Shown: in pieces, positions 52,415-61,727 of the stretch
Position numbering within the stretch: position 1 is the first letter of the stretch
How the letters are laid out: every line of letters starts with the position of its first letter
Source: Campylobacter concisus
GTDB taxonomy: Bacteria; Campylobacterota; Campylobacteria; Campylobacterales; Campylobacteraceae
Assembly: GCF_015679985.1 (NCBI RefSeq)
Contig: NZ_CP049239.1
Coordinates: forward strand, 1,426,001-1,490,000
Length of the DNA: 64,000 nt
Direction: 5' to 3'
The notes under the pieces: model-generated
Told to the model about the DNA's origin: nothing
The model's input: only the letters and a program-made list of their open reading frames with translations
Database searches by the model: none
Program-made: the position numbers and the translations under genes

Positions 52415-53421
52415 TGAAAAAAATTACTCTTTTCTTGGCTTTTGCCTTGGCTTTAGTTTTAAGCGGATGTGGCACAAAAAGACAATATTTCGAGCCAGCT
52501 CAAACCTCTGGCAAAATTTCTTTGTCAAAAGATATGCCATCTTATATCAAATCAGCAAATGCAAATGGCGCCACTCTTGATAACGGCAATATTATCACCA
52601 AAAATGGCCTAAATACAAACATTAAGTTGCCTGAAAATTTTAATTTCTTAAATGAAAACAACGGCTTTATCATCTCAGCTAGTATAAATGGCGATCTAAA
52701 TGTGACAGATCCTAATGGACGCAGCATTTATAGCAATAAATTTCCAACAGCAATTGTTGCTGCTTCTCTTGATAAAAACCTATTAGCAGCTATTAGCGCG
52801 ACAAACCACATCTATCTAATAGACATAAATACCGCAACAACAATAATGGAATATAGCTCGTCTAATATAGCAGCAGTTGATTCAAGGGTCGTAGCACCAT
52901 TTTTTATGAGCTCGCTTATCGTTTATCCGGCATTAGATGGCAAAATTTATATAGTACAAAAAGAGACTGGTAGAATTTTACGTGACGTGGTCGTAAGTTC
53001 TGAAAATTTCTTTAATAACATCATATTCTTAGGCGTTGAGGGTGATAACTTAATAGCAGCAACAGCAAAAAAACTAATCGTCATTAACCCAAGTCAAACG
53101 GTTTATTATGACGGTGAGATCAAAGATGTACTAGTTAATAACGATGAAATTTATATCTTTAAAAAAGATGGTACGATCGTAAGAACAAATCTTATGCTAA
53201 AAGAGCAAAATAAAGTAAATTTCAAATTTGCCATCTTCTCAGCAGCCACTATTATCAATAATAAGCTCTACGTAATCGAAAAAACAGGCTACGTTATAAA
53301 AACAAATTTAGACCTCAGTGGAACTGAAATTTATGAATTTAGCGATGAGATAAAAGATAAAAGCTTTATGGGCAATGGTGCCTTTTACTATGATAATGAA
53401 CTTGTTAATTTAGGGCAATGA
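52414..53421 (+). CDS. Lipoprotein with PQQ-like beta-propeller, BamB-like
   Basis: 335 residues. Lipoprotein signal MKKITLFLAFALALVLSGC with lipobox LSGC (Cys19). The body shows repeating beta blades such as GDLNVTDPNGRSIYSN, HIYLIDINTATTI and KIYIVQKETGRILRDV, each with a D/N-x-x-T-G turn, typical of PQQ-type propellers like BamB of the outer-membrane assembly complex. It starts at the last base of the YfgM-like gene. BamB function is inference from fold and neighbour. Confidence 0.75.
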   Translation: MKKITLFLAFALALVLSGCGTKRQYFEPAQTSGKISLSKDMPSYIKSANANGATLDNGNIITKNGLNTNIKLPENFNFLNENNGFIISASINGDLNVTDPNGRSIYSNKFPTAIVAASLDKNLLAAISATNHIYLIDINTATTIMEYSSSNIAAVDSRVVAPFFMSSLIVYPALDGKIYIVQKETGRILRDVVVSSENFFNNIIFLGVEGDNLIAATAKKLIVINPSQTVYYDGEIKDVLVNNDEIYIFKKDGTIVRTNLMLKEQNKVNFKFAIFSAATIINNKLYVIEKTGYVIKTNLDLSGTEIYEFSDEIKDKSFMGNGAFYYDNELVNLGQ

Positions 53422-53750
53422 ACCAAAAAATTTGGGAGCTTTTTGAAGCCAAAAAAATCCTTTTAAAAGATATCAAAGCACTTAATACAAGTGAATTTAG
53501 CACAAAAAAGACGCTTGATATCTTTTGGGGAGTGGACAATAAGAGCTTTTACAATCTTGTCTTTTTAAGAACAGCAAAAAGTAGATTACTACGCAAAGAG
53601 GCTTTGGAGCTTGAAGAAATTTCTAAAAAAATAGAGATGAAATTCCAAACAAGCCTAAGAAAAAAAACTATATTTTATAGCTCAGAAATTTGTTCTAAAG
53701 CCTTAAAAGAACTACAAGATAATAATTGGCGATGTTATGATTTTGTGTAA
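53418..53750 (+). CDS. Conserved hypothetical 110-residue protein
   Basis: Small, Lys/Leu-rich, predicted helical and cytoplasmic, without signal or membrane segment. It overlaps the lipoprotein gene by 4 bases and coaX by 14, so it is firmly within the operon. It occupies the same place as a C. jejuni hypothetical gene (Cj0395c position) next to coaX. No motif recognised; function unknown. Confidence 0.7.
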   Translation: MNQKIWELFEAKKILLKDIKALNTSEFSTKKTLDIFWGVDNKSFYNLVFLRTAKSRLLRKEALELEEISKKIEMKFQTSLRKKTIFYSSEICSKALKELQDNNWRCYDFV

Positions 53751-54366
53751 TATAGGCAATACTAACGCTACATTTTTAGAAGATGGCAAAATCTCACGTA
53801 TGAAAATTTCTGAGTTTAAAAGCTATAAGCCAGAAAAAAAAGTATATTTTATATCCGTAAATGATGAAATTTTAAATATTTTAAAAGATAATAAGATGTT
53901 TGTGGATCTAGAACCATTTTTTACTATTGATACGATATATCAGGGTCTAGGAGTAGATAGAATCGCAGCATGTTACTCTATAAATAATGGCGTAATCGTT
54001 GATGCTGGAAGCGCCATAACAGTTGACATTATGGCAAATTCTATCCATCTTGGAGGATATATCTTGCCAGGCATTTCAAGTATGCTAAACGCCTACAAAA
54101 GTATCTCGCCACGACTTGATATTACTATAAATTCACAAATTGACATAGATGCACTACCACAAAAAACAGCTGATGCCGTGAGTTATGGCATTATTAAACC
54201 GATAATAACTCTACTAGATAAGCTAGCCGGTGATAAAAAAGTCTATTTTACTGGTGGAGATGGCGATTTTTTGTCAAAATTTTTTAAAAATGCTATTTGC
54301 GACAAGATGCTAGTTTTTCGTGCCATGCAAAAGCTAATAACTGAAAAGAAAGATATGATAATATGA
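53737..54366 (+). CDS. coaX: Type III pantothenate kinase (CoaX)
   Basis: First enzyme of coenzyme A synthesis. 209 residues, short for the family but like other epsilonproteobacterial forms. MILCNIGNTNATF is the first phosphate loop (D/N-x-G-N-T), GVDRIAACYSINNGVIVDAGSAITVDI carries the catalytic Asp and the pantothenate region, and GGYILPGISSM fits. FTGGDGDFLSKFF is the ATP loop near the end. It overlaps hisG by 4 bases. Confidence 0.93.
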   Translation: MILCNIGNTNATFLEDGKISRMKISEFKSYKPEKKVYFISVNDEILNILKDNKMFVDLEPFFTIDTIYQGLGVDRIAACYSINNGVIVDAGSAITVDIMANSIHLGGYILPGISSMLNAYKSISPRLDITINSQIDIDALPQKTADAVSYGIIKPIITLLDKLAGDKKVYFTGGDGDFLSKFFKNAICDKMLVFRAMQKLITEKKDMII

Positions 54367-54971
54367 TAACAGTAGCACTACCAAAGGGAAGAATAGCCGA
54401 GGCAACACTAGAAATTTTTAGAAAAATTTTTGGTTCAAGTTTTTTATTTGAAGATAGAAAATTAATCCTTGAAGAAGGAAATTTTAGATTTTTAATGGTT
54501 CGCAACCAAGATATCCCAACTTATGTCACTGAAGGTGCAGCTGATATTGGTGTAGTGGGGCTTGACGTACTTGAAGAGCACAAGCCAAACGTTGTAAGAC
54601 TACTGGATTTAAAAATCGGACAGTGTAAAGTTTGCATTGGTATAAAAAACGACTCTGAACTAGATCTAAACCAGCCAGAGCTAAAAATAGCCACAAAAAT
54701 GCCAAATATAACAAGAAATTATTTTACAAAACAAGCCGTAGCTGTAAAGATCATCAAGCTTTATGGCTCGATCGAACTTGCACCATTAGTTGGCTTAAGC
54801 GACGCGATAGTTGATGTAGTCGAGACTGGCTCAACCATGAAACAAAATGGGCTAAAGATCGCTGGTGATATCATGCAAAGCTCAGCTTATCTAATAGCAA
54901 ATAAAAATAGCTTTATTATTAAAAAAGATGAGATTTTAGAGCTTTATAAAAAAATCAAAGAGGAAATTTAA
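54363..54971 (+). CDS. hisG: ATP phosphoribosyltransferase, short form (HisG)
   Basis: First step of histidine synthesis. 202 residues, so it lacks the C-terminal ACT-like regulatory domain of the about 300-residue long form. Motifs are VALPKGRIAEATLEIF at the start, LMVRNQDIPTYVTEGAADIGVVGLDVLEE (residues 46-74) and DAIVDVVETGSTMKQNGL near 155, the PRPP loop. Short enzymes need HisZ as regulatory partner; none is in the window. C. jejuni is known for a long-form HisG, so this lineage differs. It ends the operon begun at 51851. Confidence 0.94.
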   Translation: MITVALPKGRIAEATLEIFRKIFGSSFLFEDRKLILEEGNFRFLMVRNQDIPTYVTEGAADIGVVGLDVLEEHKPNVVRLLDLKIGQCKVCIGIKNDSELDLNQPELKIATKMPNITRNYFTKQAVAVKIIKLYGSIELAPLVGLSDAIVDVVETGSTMKQNGLKIAGDIMQSSAYLIANKNSFIIKKDEILELYKKIKEEI

Positions 54972-55137
54972 AGTCCTTCTCTATTATCATAAAGTATAAA
55001 ATTTCTCTAACGATATAAAGTCCGATTATTTACTTATAAATTATTTTAGAATAATGCATTGGTAGTCACTGACACACTTTTATATTAATTTATCTTAATA
55101 GATTGGTACTGACATACCAAAGAGCGATCTAAATATT

Positions 55138-55423
55138 ACAAAGATAGTAGTTTCTGACGAGCTAAGAGCTAAGCATAAGCTAAAGCCTCATCACGAACAT
55201 TTAAGCTTTGATTGTATTGATTGCCATCAAAAACCAAGGCGATGATCCTAGCAAATTTAAAGCGACCAGTGATAATGGCTTCTTATCCTATCATAAGAGT
55301 AAAAAGCTCTTAGCTGATGGACTAAAATTTATGGATACTCTAAAAGCAAATCCTCACAACTCAGCTTATGATGGTCCGACTTTATACTGCGATGAGTGCC
55401 ACGAGCATGAAATTCCACAATGA
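55138..55423 (+). pseudogene. Remnant of a multiheme (tetraheme-type) cytochrome c gene
   Basis: In one frame LKPHHEHLSFDCIDCHQ holds an intact CxxCH heme site, then stops at 55232. A shift to the next frame gives DDPSKFKATSDNGFLSYHKSKK, where a former CLSCH site has lost both cysteines (FLSYH). TLYCDECHEHEIPQ follows, then a stop at 55421; a stretch between two CxxCH repeats seems deleted. The order of pieces resembles small tetraheme subunits of fumarate-reductase-type flavocytochromes. No start or promoter is seen. Family assignment is inference. Confidence 0.7.
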
Positions 55424-55436
55424 ATGTGGAGGGTAA

Positions 55437-56244
55437 CACCTTGAAAATTTCAAAAAACTATTAGTGCTTATATTCTTTATAAGTAAAATTTTGGATTTTA
55501 GTTATTTTGCAGTTCATTATACACTTGATGATACAAGTGGGATGAATTCTGTATAGTTTGTCATGAGATGGATTCTGTGGTCATTGTATATAACGATGAC
55601 GTCCACAGTGATAATGGCAAAATAGGTTATCAAAGCAAGATGTGTAGACTACCACATACCACATAACAATACCTCAAAATACGCTCTAACAGAGGCAAAG
55701 ATGATATTTTAGAGGGCTGAGTATATTTCTTGATGCGATTGATTGGCATAAGAATATAAAAAATCGCGAGTATTTCGTATTTGATAATAGTGGCACTAGC
55801 TCCACACAAATGTAATAGATTAACAACACTTCAGCACAAATTCAAAAGATACATACTCACCACAAACAACTACTTGATAGTAATAAAGAACTAATGTGTG
55901 TAAGCTGCCACTATGATGCAGGATATAAGGCTAGCTTTAGAAATTACCTTGAATACCGAAAGCTAACATATAAAATTTATGAGAAGAATATGCTAGAGAA
56001 AAAGATTGATGCTAAGAAAAAATCTTCAAAGATGAATATAAACCTACAAAAGAAAAAAAGGAATTTTTTAAGACAAAAAGTCATAAAGACGCTCAAAACC
56101 AGCTGGTGGTATGGCTGGATAAGTCTAAATTTTCTATTCATCAAGCAAGCGATTTAAGTTTGCCTGTTTCTACTTCTTACATAAAGCTTTTAATACAAAT
56201 TTATATTATAAAGATAGAGATAAATCTAAATTGGAAAAATTTAT
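55437..56244 (+). pseudogene. Remnant of a NapC/NrfH-type membrane cytochrome c gene
   Basis: Pieces in several frames line up with the NapC/NirT family. YFAVHYTLDDTSGM follows what was the anchor helix; EFCIVCHEMDSVVIVYNDDVHSDNG contains the first heme site and the family pattern; MCRLPHTT was probably CxxCH. DAIDWHKNIKNREYFVFDN precedes a lost third site, and HTHHKQLLDSNKELMCVSCH holds the fourth. The C-terminal tail (EFFKTKSHKDAQNQLVVWL) lies in another frame. At least five stops or shifts make it dead. With the fragment before it, it looks like a lost electron-transfer pair feeding a periplasmic reductase. The 1.3-kb gap from 54972 to 56286 has no other gene. Confidence 0.72.
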
Positions 56245-56286
56245 AAAAATATTAAAGATAAAATAATAAATTTTAGTTTTTAAAAT

Positions 56287-56931
56287 TTAAGAAATTTGCA
56301 CAAGCTCTTTGTTATCAAGCTTGTATGAATTGTCGCATTTAGCGGCTAGATCGTTGTCGTGAGTAACTAGAACAAGGGCAGCGTTATTTTCATTTATATA
56401 GTCAAATAAAACTTGCATCACTTCATTTGCCGTCTGCTTATCAAGGTTGCCCGTTGGCTCGTCTGCAAAGATGATCTTTGGCTTTTTAGTAAGCACTCTA
56501 GCGATACTCACACGCTGCTGCTGGCCGCCGCTTAGCTCGCCAACTTTTTGATTTATCACACTTGAAATTTTAAGCGCTTTAAGATCATTTTTTTCTATAT
56601 TTTCGCCAGATAAGATGCTTGCAAGCTCGATATTTTCATAAGCACTAAATCCTTTAAAAAGATAGTGTGACTGGAAAATAATGCCAAAATGAAGCCTTCT
56701 AATGGCCAAAAGCTCGTTTTGAGAAAGCTCATAGATCGATCTATCTTGATAGACAACCTTACCAAAATTTGGCTTTAAAAGTGTCGAAAGTATGTGTAAA
56801 AGTGTTGATTTGCCACAACCACTAACGCCGGTTATCGCGATGCTTTGTTTTTGATTGAGAGTTAAATTTATATTATTAAAGAGCGTATAATCATACGCAA
56901 AGCCTAGATTAGACGCTCTTAAAATTTCCAT
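56287..56931 (-). CDS. ABC transporter ATP-binding protein, LolD-like
   Basis: 214 residues. Walker A is GVSGCGKSTLLHIL near 38, the Q-loop is GIIFQSHYLFKGFSAYEN, the signature is VGELSGGQQQRVSIARVL near 135, and Walker B is IIFADEPTGNLD near 158, whose EPTGNLD form is typical of LolD/MacB/FtsE-type ATPases. No permease gene is nearby. In C. jejuni a similar gene follows tsf. Lipoprotein release is the likely role, but MacB- or FtsE-type use cannot be excluded. It overlaps tsf by one base. Confidence 0.85.
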   Translation of the reverse strand: MEILRASNLGFAYDYTLFNNINLTLNQKQSIAITGVSGCGKSTLLHILSTLLKPNFGKVVYQDRSIYELSQNELLAIRRLHFGIIFQSHYLFKGFSAYENIELASILSGENIEKNDLKALKISSVINQKVGELSGGQQQRVSIARVLTKKPKIIFADEPTGNLDKQTANEVMQVLFDYINENNAALVLVTHDNDLAAKCDNSYKLDNKELVQIS

Positions 56932-57995
56932 TAGCCTATTTGAGCAGCAACTTCTGCAGCAAAGTCATCTACTTTTTTCTCTAAGCCTTCGCCAAGTTCA
57001 AAACGAACGTATTTTACGATCTCGATCTTGCCACCAAGCTCTTTGCTTTTTTCTTCAATAACTTGTTCAATAGTCTTTTTATCGTCCATTACATAAAACT
57101 GGCCTAAAAGTGTGAGGCGTTGGTCAAGCACTGTGTTATCAGCATAAAATCTCTCGATCTTACCAGGGATGATCTTGTCCCAAATTTTCTCAGGTTTGCC
57201 CTCAGCTTTTAGCTCTTCTTCGATCGCTTTTGTAGCTTTTGCAAGCTCTGCCTCGCCTATCTGGCAGCGGCTAGCATACTCAGGGATGTGATGAAGTGGC
57301 TTGCCTAAGCGTTTTAGCTCTTCATTTTCTTTTTCAAGCTCAGCACGAAGTGCGATAAATTCTTTCTCAACAAAATCTTTATCAAGGTCTTTATAGCTTA
57401 TAACGCTTGGCTTCATAGCAGCTGCATGCATACATAAATTTCTTATAAAATCAGCTGCTTTATTTGCAACTTCTGCGCTTTCGCAAGCTGCACCGATAAG
57501 TACACCAACACGACCATTTGAGTGAACATAGCCATTTACCACGCCTTTATCATCAGCAATAATAGTCTCAAAGCGGCGCACTACAAGATTTTCACCGATA
57601 GTTGCGATCTGAGTTTTGAAATAATCTTCAAATTTAACACCATTTAAAGTGCTCGCATTTAGCTCTTCAACTGTTTTTATGCCGCTTGATTGGATGTGAG
57701 CTGTTGCGTCTTTTGCAAGTGCTTGAAACTGTGGGTTTCTAGCAACGAAGTCAGTTTCAGAGTTGATCTCACTGATAGTTGCTTTTTTGCATTTTGAGCA
57801 AACTTCAACACTTACCAAGCCTTCGCTTGCAAGGCGGTCAGCCTTTTTAGCAGCTTGGCCTAGGCCTTTTTCGCGAAGGATGTCAACAGCTTTTTCCATG
57901 TCACCATTTGCTTCGCCAAGTGCCTTTTTGCAGTCCATCATGCCAGCTCCGGTTGATTCGCGGAGCTCTTTTACCATTTGTGCAGTTATTTCCAT
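56931..57995 (-). CDS. tsf: Elongation factor Ts (Tsf)
   Basis: Guanine-nucleotide exchange factor for EF-Tu. 354 residues. The N-terminal UBA-like domain has MVKELRESTGAGMMDCKKAL, the TDFVARN signature is near 80 (INSETDFVARNPQF), and the C-terminal dimerisation part contains LDQRLTLLGQFYVMDDKKTIEQV. A cysteine pair CSKCKK near 64 is a lineage feature. The start overlaps the rpsB stop by one base, the usual rpsB-tsf order. Confidence 0.98.
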   Translation of the reverse strand: MEITAQMVKELRESTGAGMMDCKKALGEANGDMEKAVDILREKGLGQAAKKADRLASEGLVSVEVCSKCKKATISEINSETDFVARNPQFQALAKDATAHIQSSGIKTVEELNASTLNGVKFEDYFKTQIATIGENLVVRRFETIIADDKGVVNGYVHSNGRVGVLIGAACESAEVANKAADFIRNLCMHAAAMKPSVISYKDLDKDFVEKEFIALRAELEKENEELKRLGKPLHHIPEYASRCQIGEAELAKATKAIEEELKAEGKPEKIWDKIIPGKIERFYADNTVLDQRLTLLGQFYVMDDKKTIEQVIEEKSKELGGKIEIVKYVRFELGEGLEKKVDDFAAEVAAQIG

Positions 57996-58783
57996 TACTC
58001 TTCGTCCTCGCCAAAGTCTTCTTCACTCATAGCCTCAGCTACAACTGCATCTTTCTCATCTTGGCTTACTTCTTCGCCAGCAGCTTGCTCGCCACCATCT
58101 TGCTCAAGAAGTGATTTGCCTTCGTTGATCGCTTCAGCCATCTCTTGGCAGAAAAGCTGAACAGAGCGGATAGCATCGTCATTTCCTGGGATCGGATAGT
58201 CGACAACATCAGGATCGCAGTTTGTATCAATAGGTGCTACAACTGGAATTTTTAGGCGGTTTGCCTCTTGAACAGCGATTTTTTCTTTAACTGTATCAAC
58301 AACAAATATCATATCAGGTAGGCTTTTCATATTGCGGATACCACCAAGAGTTGCGATAAGCTTCTCTTTTTTGCGGCGAAGCATTAAAGCCTCTTTTTTA
58401 GTTAACAAATTTATCGAACCATCTTCTTCCATAGTTTCGATAACTTCTAGTTTGCGGATAGACTGGCGGATAGTACCAAAGTTTGTCATCATACCACCTA
58501 ACCAGCGGTGATTCACATAAGGCATTCCACATTTTTCAGCGTACTCTTTGATAGCATCGATAGCTTGTTTTTTAGTACCAACAAATAGCACTGACTTACC
58601 TTCAGCAGCTGCGTCACGAACAATGTTGTAAGTGTAGCGGAAATAGCGGATAGTCTTTTGTAGATCTATAATATAGATACCTTTTCTCTCGCCAAAGATA
58701 AATTTTTTCATCTTTGGATTCCAGCGGCGTGTTTGGTGACCAAAATGTACGCCACACTCTAATAAATCTCTCATAGTTACCAT
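57995..58783 (-). CDS. rpsB: 30S ribosomal protein S2 (RpsB)
   Basis: 262 residues. [30 protein letters not shown] at the N-terminus is the S2 signature, followed by [26 protein letters not shown] and [25 protein letters not shown]. The acidic C-terminal tail (about 215-262) is typical of epsilonproteobacterial S2. It starts the rpsB-tsf-lolD-like unit. Confidence 0.98.
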   Translation of the reverse strand: MVTMRDLLECGVHFGHQTRRWNPKMKKFIFGERKGIYIIDLQKTIRYFRYTYNIVRDAAAEGKSVLFVGTKKQAIDAIKEYAEKCGMPYVNHRWLGGMMTNFGTIRQSIRKLEVIETMEEDGSINLLTKKEALMLRRKKEKLIATLGGIRNMKSLPDMIFVVDTVKEKIAVQEANRLKIPVVAPIDTNCDPDVVDYPIPGNDDAIRSVQLFCQEMAEAINEGKSLLEQDGGEQAAGEEVSQDEKDAVVAEAMSEEDFGEDEE

Positions 58784-58894
58784 GAGTTTCTCCTTGTTTT
58801 AGGCATTTTGCCTTGAATTTAGTTTTATCCTCCACGACCATTAATGCTTTCGCACAACCAAATTTAGGATTGTCGTGTGTGAAATAAAGGGGGA

Positions 58895-58900
58895 TTATAC
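58895..58900 (-). promoter_or_regulatory. -10 box of rpsB
   Basis: Minus-strand TTTAAGTATAATCCCCC has TATAAT about 110 bases before the rpsB start, leaving a 5' leader that could carry autoregulation by S2. No known leader motif was identified. Confidence 0.55.
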
Positions 58901-58928
58901 TTAAACTAATATGAATTTAAACTAAAGT

Positions 58929-59144
58929 TTATTTACTTAATTGCGAGTCTTCTTCGATTTTTATTAACTTAGCAAAAATTTCTGCCATTGTTTGTCTTTG
59001 TTCGGATGAAATTTTAAGCTTCTTAACATTTAAAAGAATGCTTACAAACTCCTCATTTTGTAGCGTTTCTACGCCAAATTTTCTTGCGTTTGTAGTGATT
59101 TTTAGCACAAGAGGATTTTTTGATTTAAAGTTTTCGTAAGGCAT
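58929..59144 (-). CDS. Conserved hypothetical 71-residue protein
   Basis: Small basic protein beginning MPYENFKSKNPLVLKI, helical in the second half (ISSEQRQTMAEIFAKLIKIEED). AGAGAAAG precedes the ATG. It is on the same strand as rpsB, just upstream of the rpsB promoter. No motif, signal or membrane segment. Coding potential looks real by codon use, but function is unknown. Confidence 0.6.
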   Translation of the reverse strand: MPYENFKSKNPLVLKITTNARKFGVETLQNEEFVSILLNVKKLKISSEQRQTMAEIFAKLIKIEEDSQLSK

Positions 59145-59221
59145 TCTTTCTCTACTTTCAAAATTACAAAGCGATTATAAAAAATTTATAATAAATTCGA
59201 ACTCAAATTTATATCAAACTT

Positions 59222-60001
59222 TTATTCTTTTATCTCAAAACTAAGTGTCGTTTTTAACGTCTCTTTGTCACACTTCGTAGCATCTGGATAAGGTCTTTCA
59301 TAAATCACCTCAAATACCCAAAAACCTGGCCTTAGAGCTAACACTTCAGTGATGCCTTGCTCATCAGCCACACCATGAAACGCGTGCTTATGGTCTAAAA
59401 ACCCAGTAAAAGTACCAGTTAGTTTAGCTCGCTTTAGCGGCTTTCCATCAGCAAAAACCTGTAATTTAAAAGGCTTATCTACTCTAAATTCCGCTGGGTT
59501 TTGTAGCGGTACGATCTCGATTTTAACTCCAATAGGTTTAGTTACGAAGTCGTTTATTTCACCTAAATTTAAGACTCTCTTAGACGTTATCGTCATCAGC
59601 CGGCAAATCTGTATATCGCTTAGATCCTTTAGATCAAGCTTAGTTTTGTCTATTAGCCACTTGCCATCACTACGTTTTTTAAGCGAATACATAGGATTTT
59701 GCTGTGCTAGTAAAATATATGTGCCTTTGTCTAATCTTTCGCCCTCGTAGCGGTAGTTCTCGCCACTTTGTGTAAGCTTCTTTTTGCTACCATCTTTACT
59801 TATTACAGTAATTGGCGCAAAAAGATGGACGCGTTCGGCCATAATAGGCTCTAGCTTTGGAAAATCATCGCTATAACCCATGTTTGCGATAAATTTTCCT
59901 AGCTTTTCATCATTAGCTCCATCTACCCAAAACATATGTGCTTGCACCATACAAAAGGCTCCCGTTAACATAATGGCGGTCAAAATTCTACCTATTTTCA
60001 T
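59222..60001 (-). CDS. DUF4198 periplasmic protein
   Basis: 259 residues with signal peptide MKIGRILTAIMLTGAFCMVQA, cut before HMFWVDG. The mature start AHMFWVD is the DUF4198 hallmark; family members in other bacteria sit near nickel or cobalt uptake genes and some are thought to bind metal. A His-rich segment, LDHKHAFHGVADEQGITEVL, near residue 215 fits that idea, in a carboxypeptidase-regulatory-like beta domain. No transporter is adjacent, so the substrate is unknown. AGGGAGATC lies before the ATG. Confidence 0.82.
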   Translation of the reverse strand: MKIGRILTAIMLTGAFCMVQAHMFWVDGANDEKLGKFIANMGYSDDFPKLEPIMAERVHLFAPITVISKDGSKKKLTQSGENYRYEGERLDKGTYILLAQQNPMYSLKKRSDGKWLIDKTKLDLKDLSDIQICRLMTITSKRVLNLGEINDFVTKPIGVKIEIVPLQNPAEFRVDKPFKLQVFADGKPLKRAKLTGTFTGFLDHKHAFHGVADEQGITEVLALRPGFWVFEVIYERPYPDATKCDKETLKTTLSFEIKE

Positions 60002-60157
60002 GATCTCCCTTATTGTTATTTTTGAGATTTGATGTCAAATTGTGGCTAAAAATTATTATATTTAGCCATTTTTTAGATCAAATTAAATATCAAAAACGTT
60101 CAATACAATTTAGCAGGCAAATTTTAACAGGCAAGTAATGAGGCTAAAAATTTACTT

Positions 60158-60889
60158 TTATTTTTTAGTATTTACCGATGTGGCTCTATTCATCACAAAT
60201 CCGCAAAAACGCCCGGTCCTACTCTGTTTGCGGTATGAGAATAATTCATCTCTCTCAAAAGTACAACGAGGATCTAGCGATATTTGCTCTACTCCAAGCT
60301 TAGCAAATTCGTCTAATAAAGCTGCGTTTATATCAAATTTTCCATCATTTTTATATCGGTTAAATTCACCTAGATCTAGCTTGCCTACTTCGTAGTTTTG
60401 CACTTTGATATTTGCGCCTATAAACACGCATAAATTATTCGCACGGCAACCAAACTCACTCGTCATCAGCCCCACTGCATTTGTGCAAATTTTACTAGTA
60501 ACACCTGCGCGTCCCGCATGCACAGCTGCGACTACGCCAAGATATTCATCTATTATCAAAACAGGCGCGCAGTCAGCGACTAAGACGCAAAGCGCCACAC
60601 CTTTTAATGATGTTATTACACCATCACACGGAAGTAGATCATCGTTAAAATCTTGCAAAATTTCCACTCGATTTGAGTGGATTTGGCTCATAAATTTTAA
60701 ATTAACAGGCATAATGCCAAGTGCTGTTGCTAAAATTTTACGATTTTGTGCGACCATTAGCGGATCATCGCCAACATGATCTGCTAAATTTAAGCTCTCA
60801 AAAATGCCCTCACTCACACCGCCAAATCTATTTGTAAAGCCAGCTAATACGCCATTTTTATCAAAGACGATCTCTAAATTTTTACGCAT
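60158..60889 (-). CDS. pgeF: Multicopper-oxidase-like (YfiH/PgeF) peptidoglycan-editing protein
   Basis: About 243 residues from ATG 60889, with AGGTGG just upstream; a GTG three codons earlier is possible. Family motifs are NRFGGVSEG near 20, MSQIHSNRVEIL near 70, VADCAPVLIID near 108 and VAAVHAGRAGVTSKI near 123: the His/Cys/His zinc site of the DUF152/laccase-domain group. In E. coli, PgeF removes wrongly incorporated L-Ser muropeptide precursors; other members act on nucleosides. It follows ribE by 9 bases. Confidence 0.88.
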   Translation of the reverse strand: MRKNLEIVFDKNGVLAGFTNRFGGVSEGIFESLNLADHVGDDPLMVAQNRKILATALGIMPVNLKFMSQIHSNRVEILQDFNDDLLPCDGVITSLKGVALCVLVADCAPVLIIDEYLGVVAAVHAGRAGVTSKICTNAVGLMTSEFGCRANNLCVFIGANIKVQNYEVGKLDLGEFNRYKNDGKFDINAALLDEFAKLGVEQISLDPRCTFERDELFSYRKQSRTGRFCGFVMNRATSVNTKK

Positions 60890-60898
60890 TTTATCCAC

Positions 60899-61513
60899 CT
60901 AGTAAAGGCTAGAAATTCGCTCGACATCGTCCCAACTAAGGCCACTATCTTGCTTACAAAAAAGCTGCCTAGCTACGTAGCGAGCCAAAAGATCGCTTTC
61001 GATATTTACGCGTCTACCAACCTTGAAAGTGCCAAAAAGACTATCTCTAAATGTAATCGGTATGATTGTAAGCCTTATACCCTTTGGCAAAATTTCATTT
61101 ATGGTTAGACTCACGCCCTCTACGCCCACTGAGCCTTTATTTGACATCAAACTCATAGCCTCGCGCGGCAAGTCGATGTAAAAATCAACCCCATTCTCAT
61201 TCTTTTTGATATTTGAAATTTTACCGATAAAATCGATATGTCCTTGCATCAAATGCCCATCTACTCGGTCTCCTAGCTTCATCGCTGGCTCGATATGCAC
61301 TCTTTCTTTTAAATTTTCAACCGCGATATTTGCCCTACTCTCTGCGCTTAGCTCCAAGCTAAAGCCATCTTCATGCAGCTTTATTACGCTCAGGCAAGTA
61401 CCATTTACAGCAATGCTATCGCCTAAATTTGGACGAAAATTTGCCTTTAGCCTTAAAATATTTTGTGAATAACTAACAACCTGTGCGAACTCACGAATCA
61501 AGCCATTAAACAT
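60899..61513 (-). CDS. ribE: Riboflavin synthase alpha subunit (RibE)
   Basis: 204 residues in two lumazine-binding repeats. Repeat one: MFNGLIREFAQVV, GDSIAVNGTCLSV; repeat two: LGDRVDGHLMQGHIDFIGKI, NKGSVGVEGVSLTINE. It makes riboflavin from two 6,7-dimethyl-8-ribityllumazine molecules. No FMN riboswitch is visible in the 214 bp upstream, which otherwise contains no gene I can support. Confidence 0.95.
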   Translation of the reverse strand: MFNGLIREFAQVVSYSQNILRLKANFRPNLGDSIAVNGTCLSVIKLHEDGFSLELSAESRANIAVENLKERVHIEPAMKLGDRVDGHLMQGHIDFIGKISNIKKNENGVDFYIDLPREAMSLMSNKGSVGVEGVSLTINEILPKGIRLTIIPITFRDSLFGTFKVGRRVNIESDLLARYVARQLFCKQDSGLSWDDVERISSLY

Positions 61514-61727
61514 ATTTTGCCTTTAAAATTTTTAAGGATTTTACTAAATTTTGCCTAAATTTGGGCATTACCATCTTTGATTATTTTATATATTTAAGTA
61601 GATAGTGGTAGAAATGGCGATGAATTTTTGGTAATCACACCAAGAATGCTAATAAAAATTTATTGGGTAACTCTAGTATAAATTCTCTACAAATTTTAGT
61701 TTTTTATTTTTTATAAATTTAGCAGTC

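Noticed and set aside
55894..56157. 87-codon open frame with a CxxCH motif as an independent gene
   Set aside because: It is only the longest surviving piece of the NapC/NrfH-like pseudogene; the second half is out of the ancestral frame.
61514..61727. Possible small gene before ribE
   Set aside because: A short run of sensible codons is seen but without start, ribosome site or known motif; nothing supportable.
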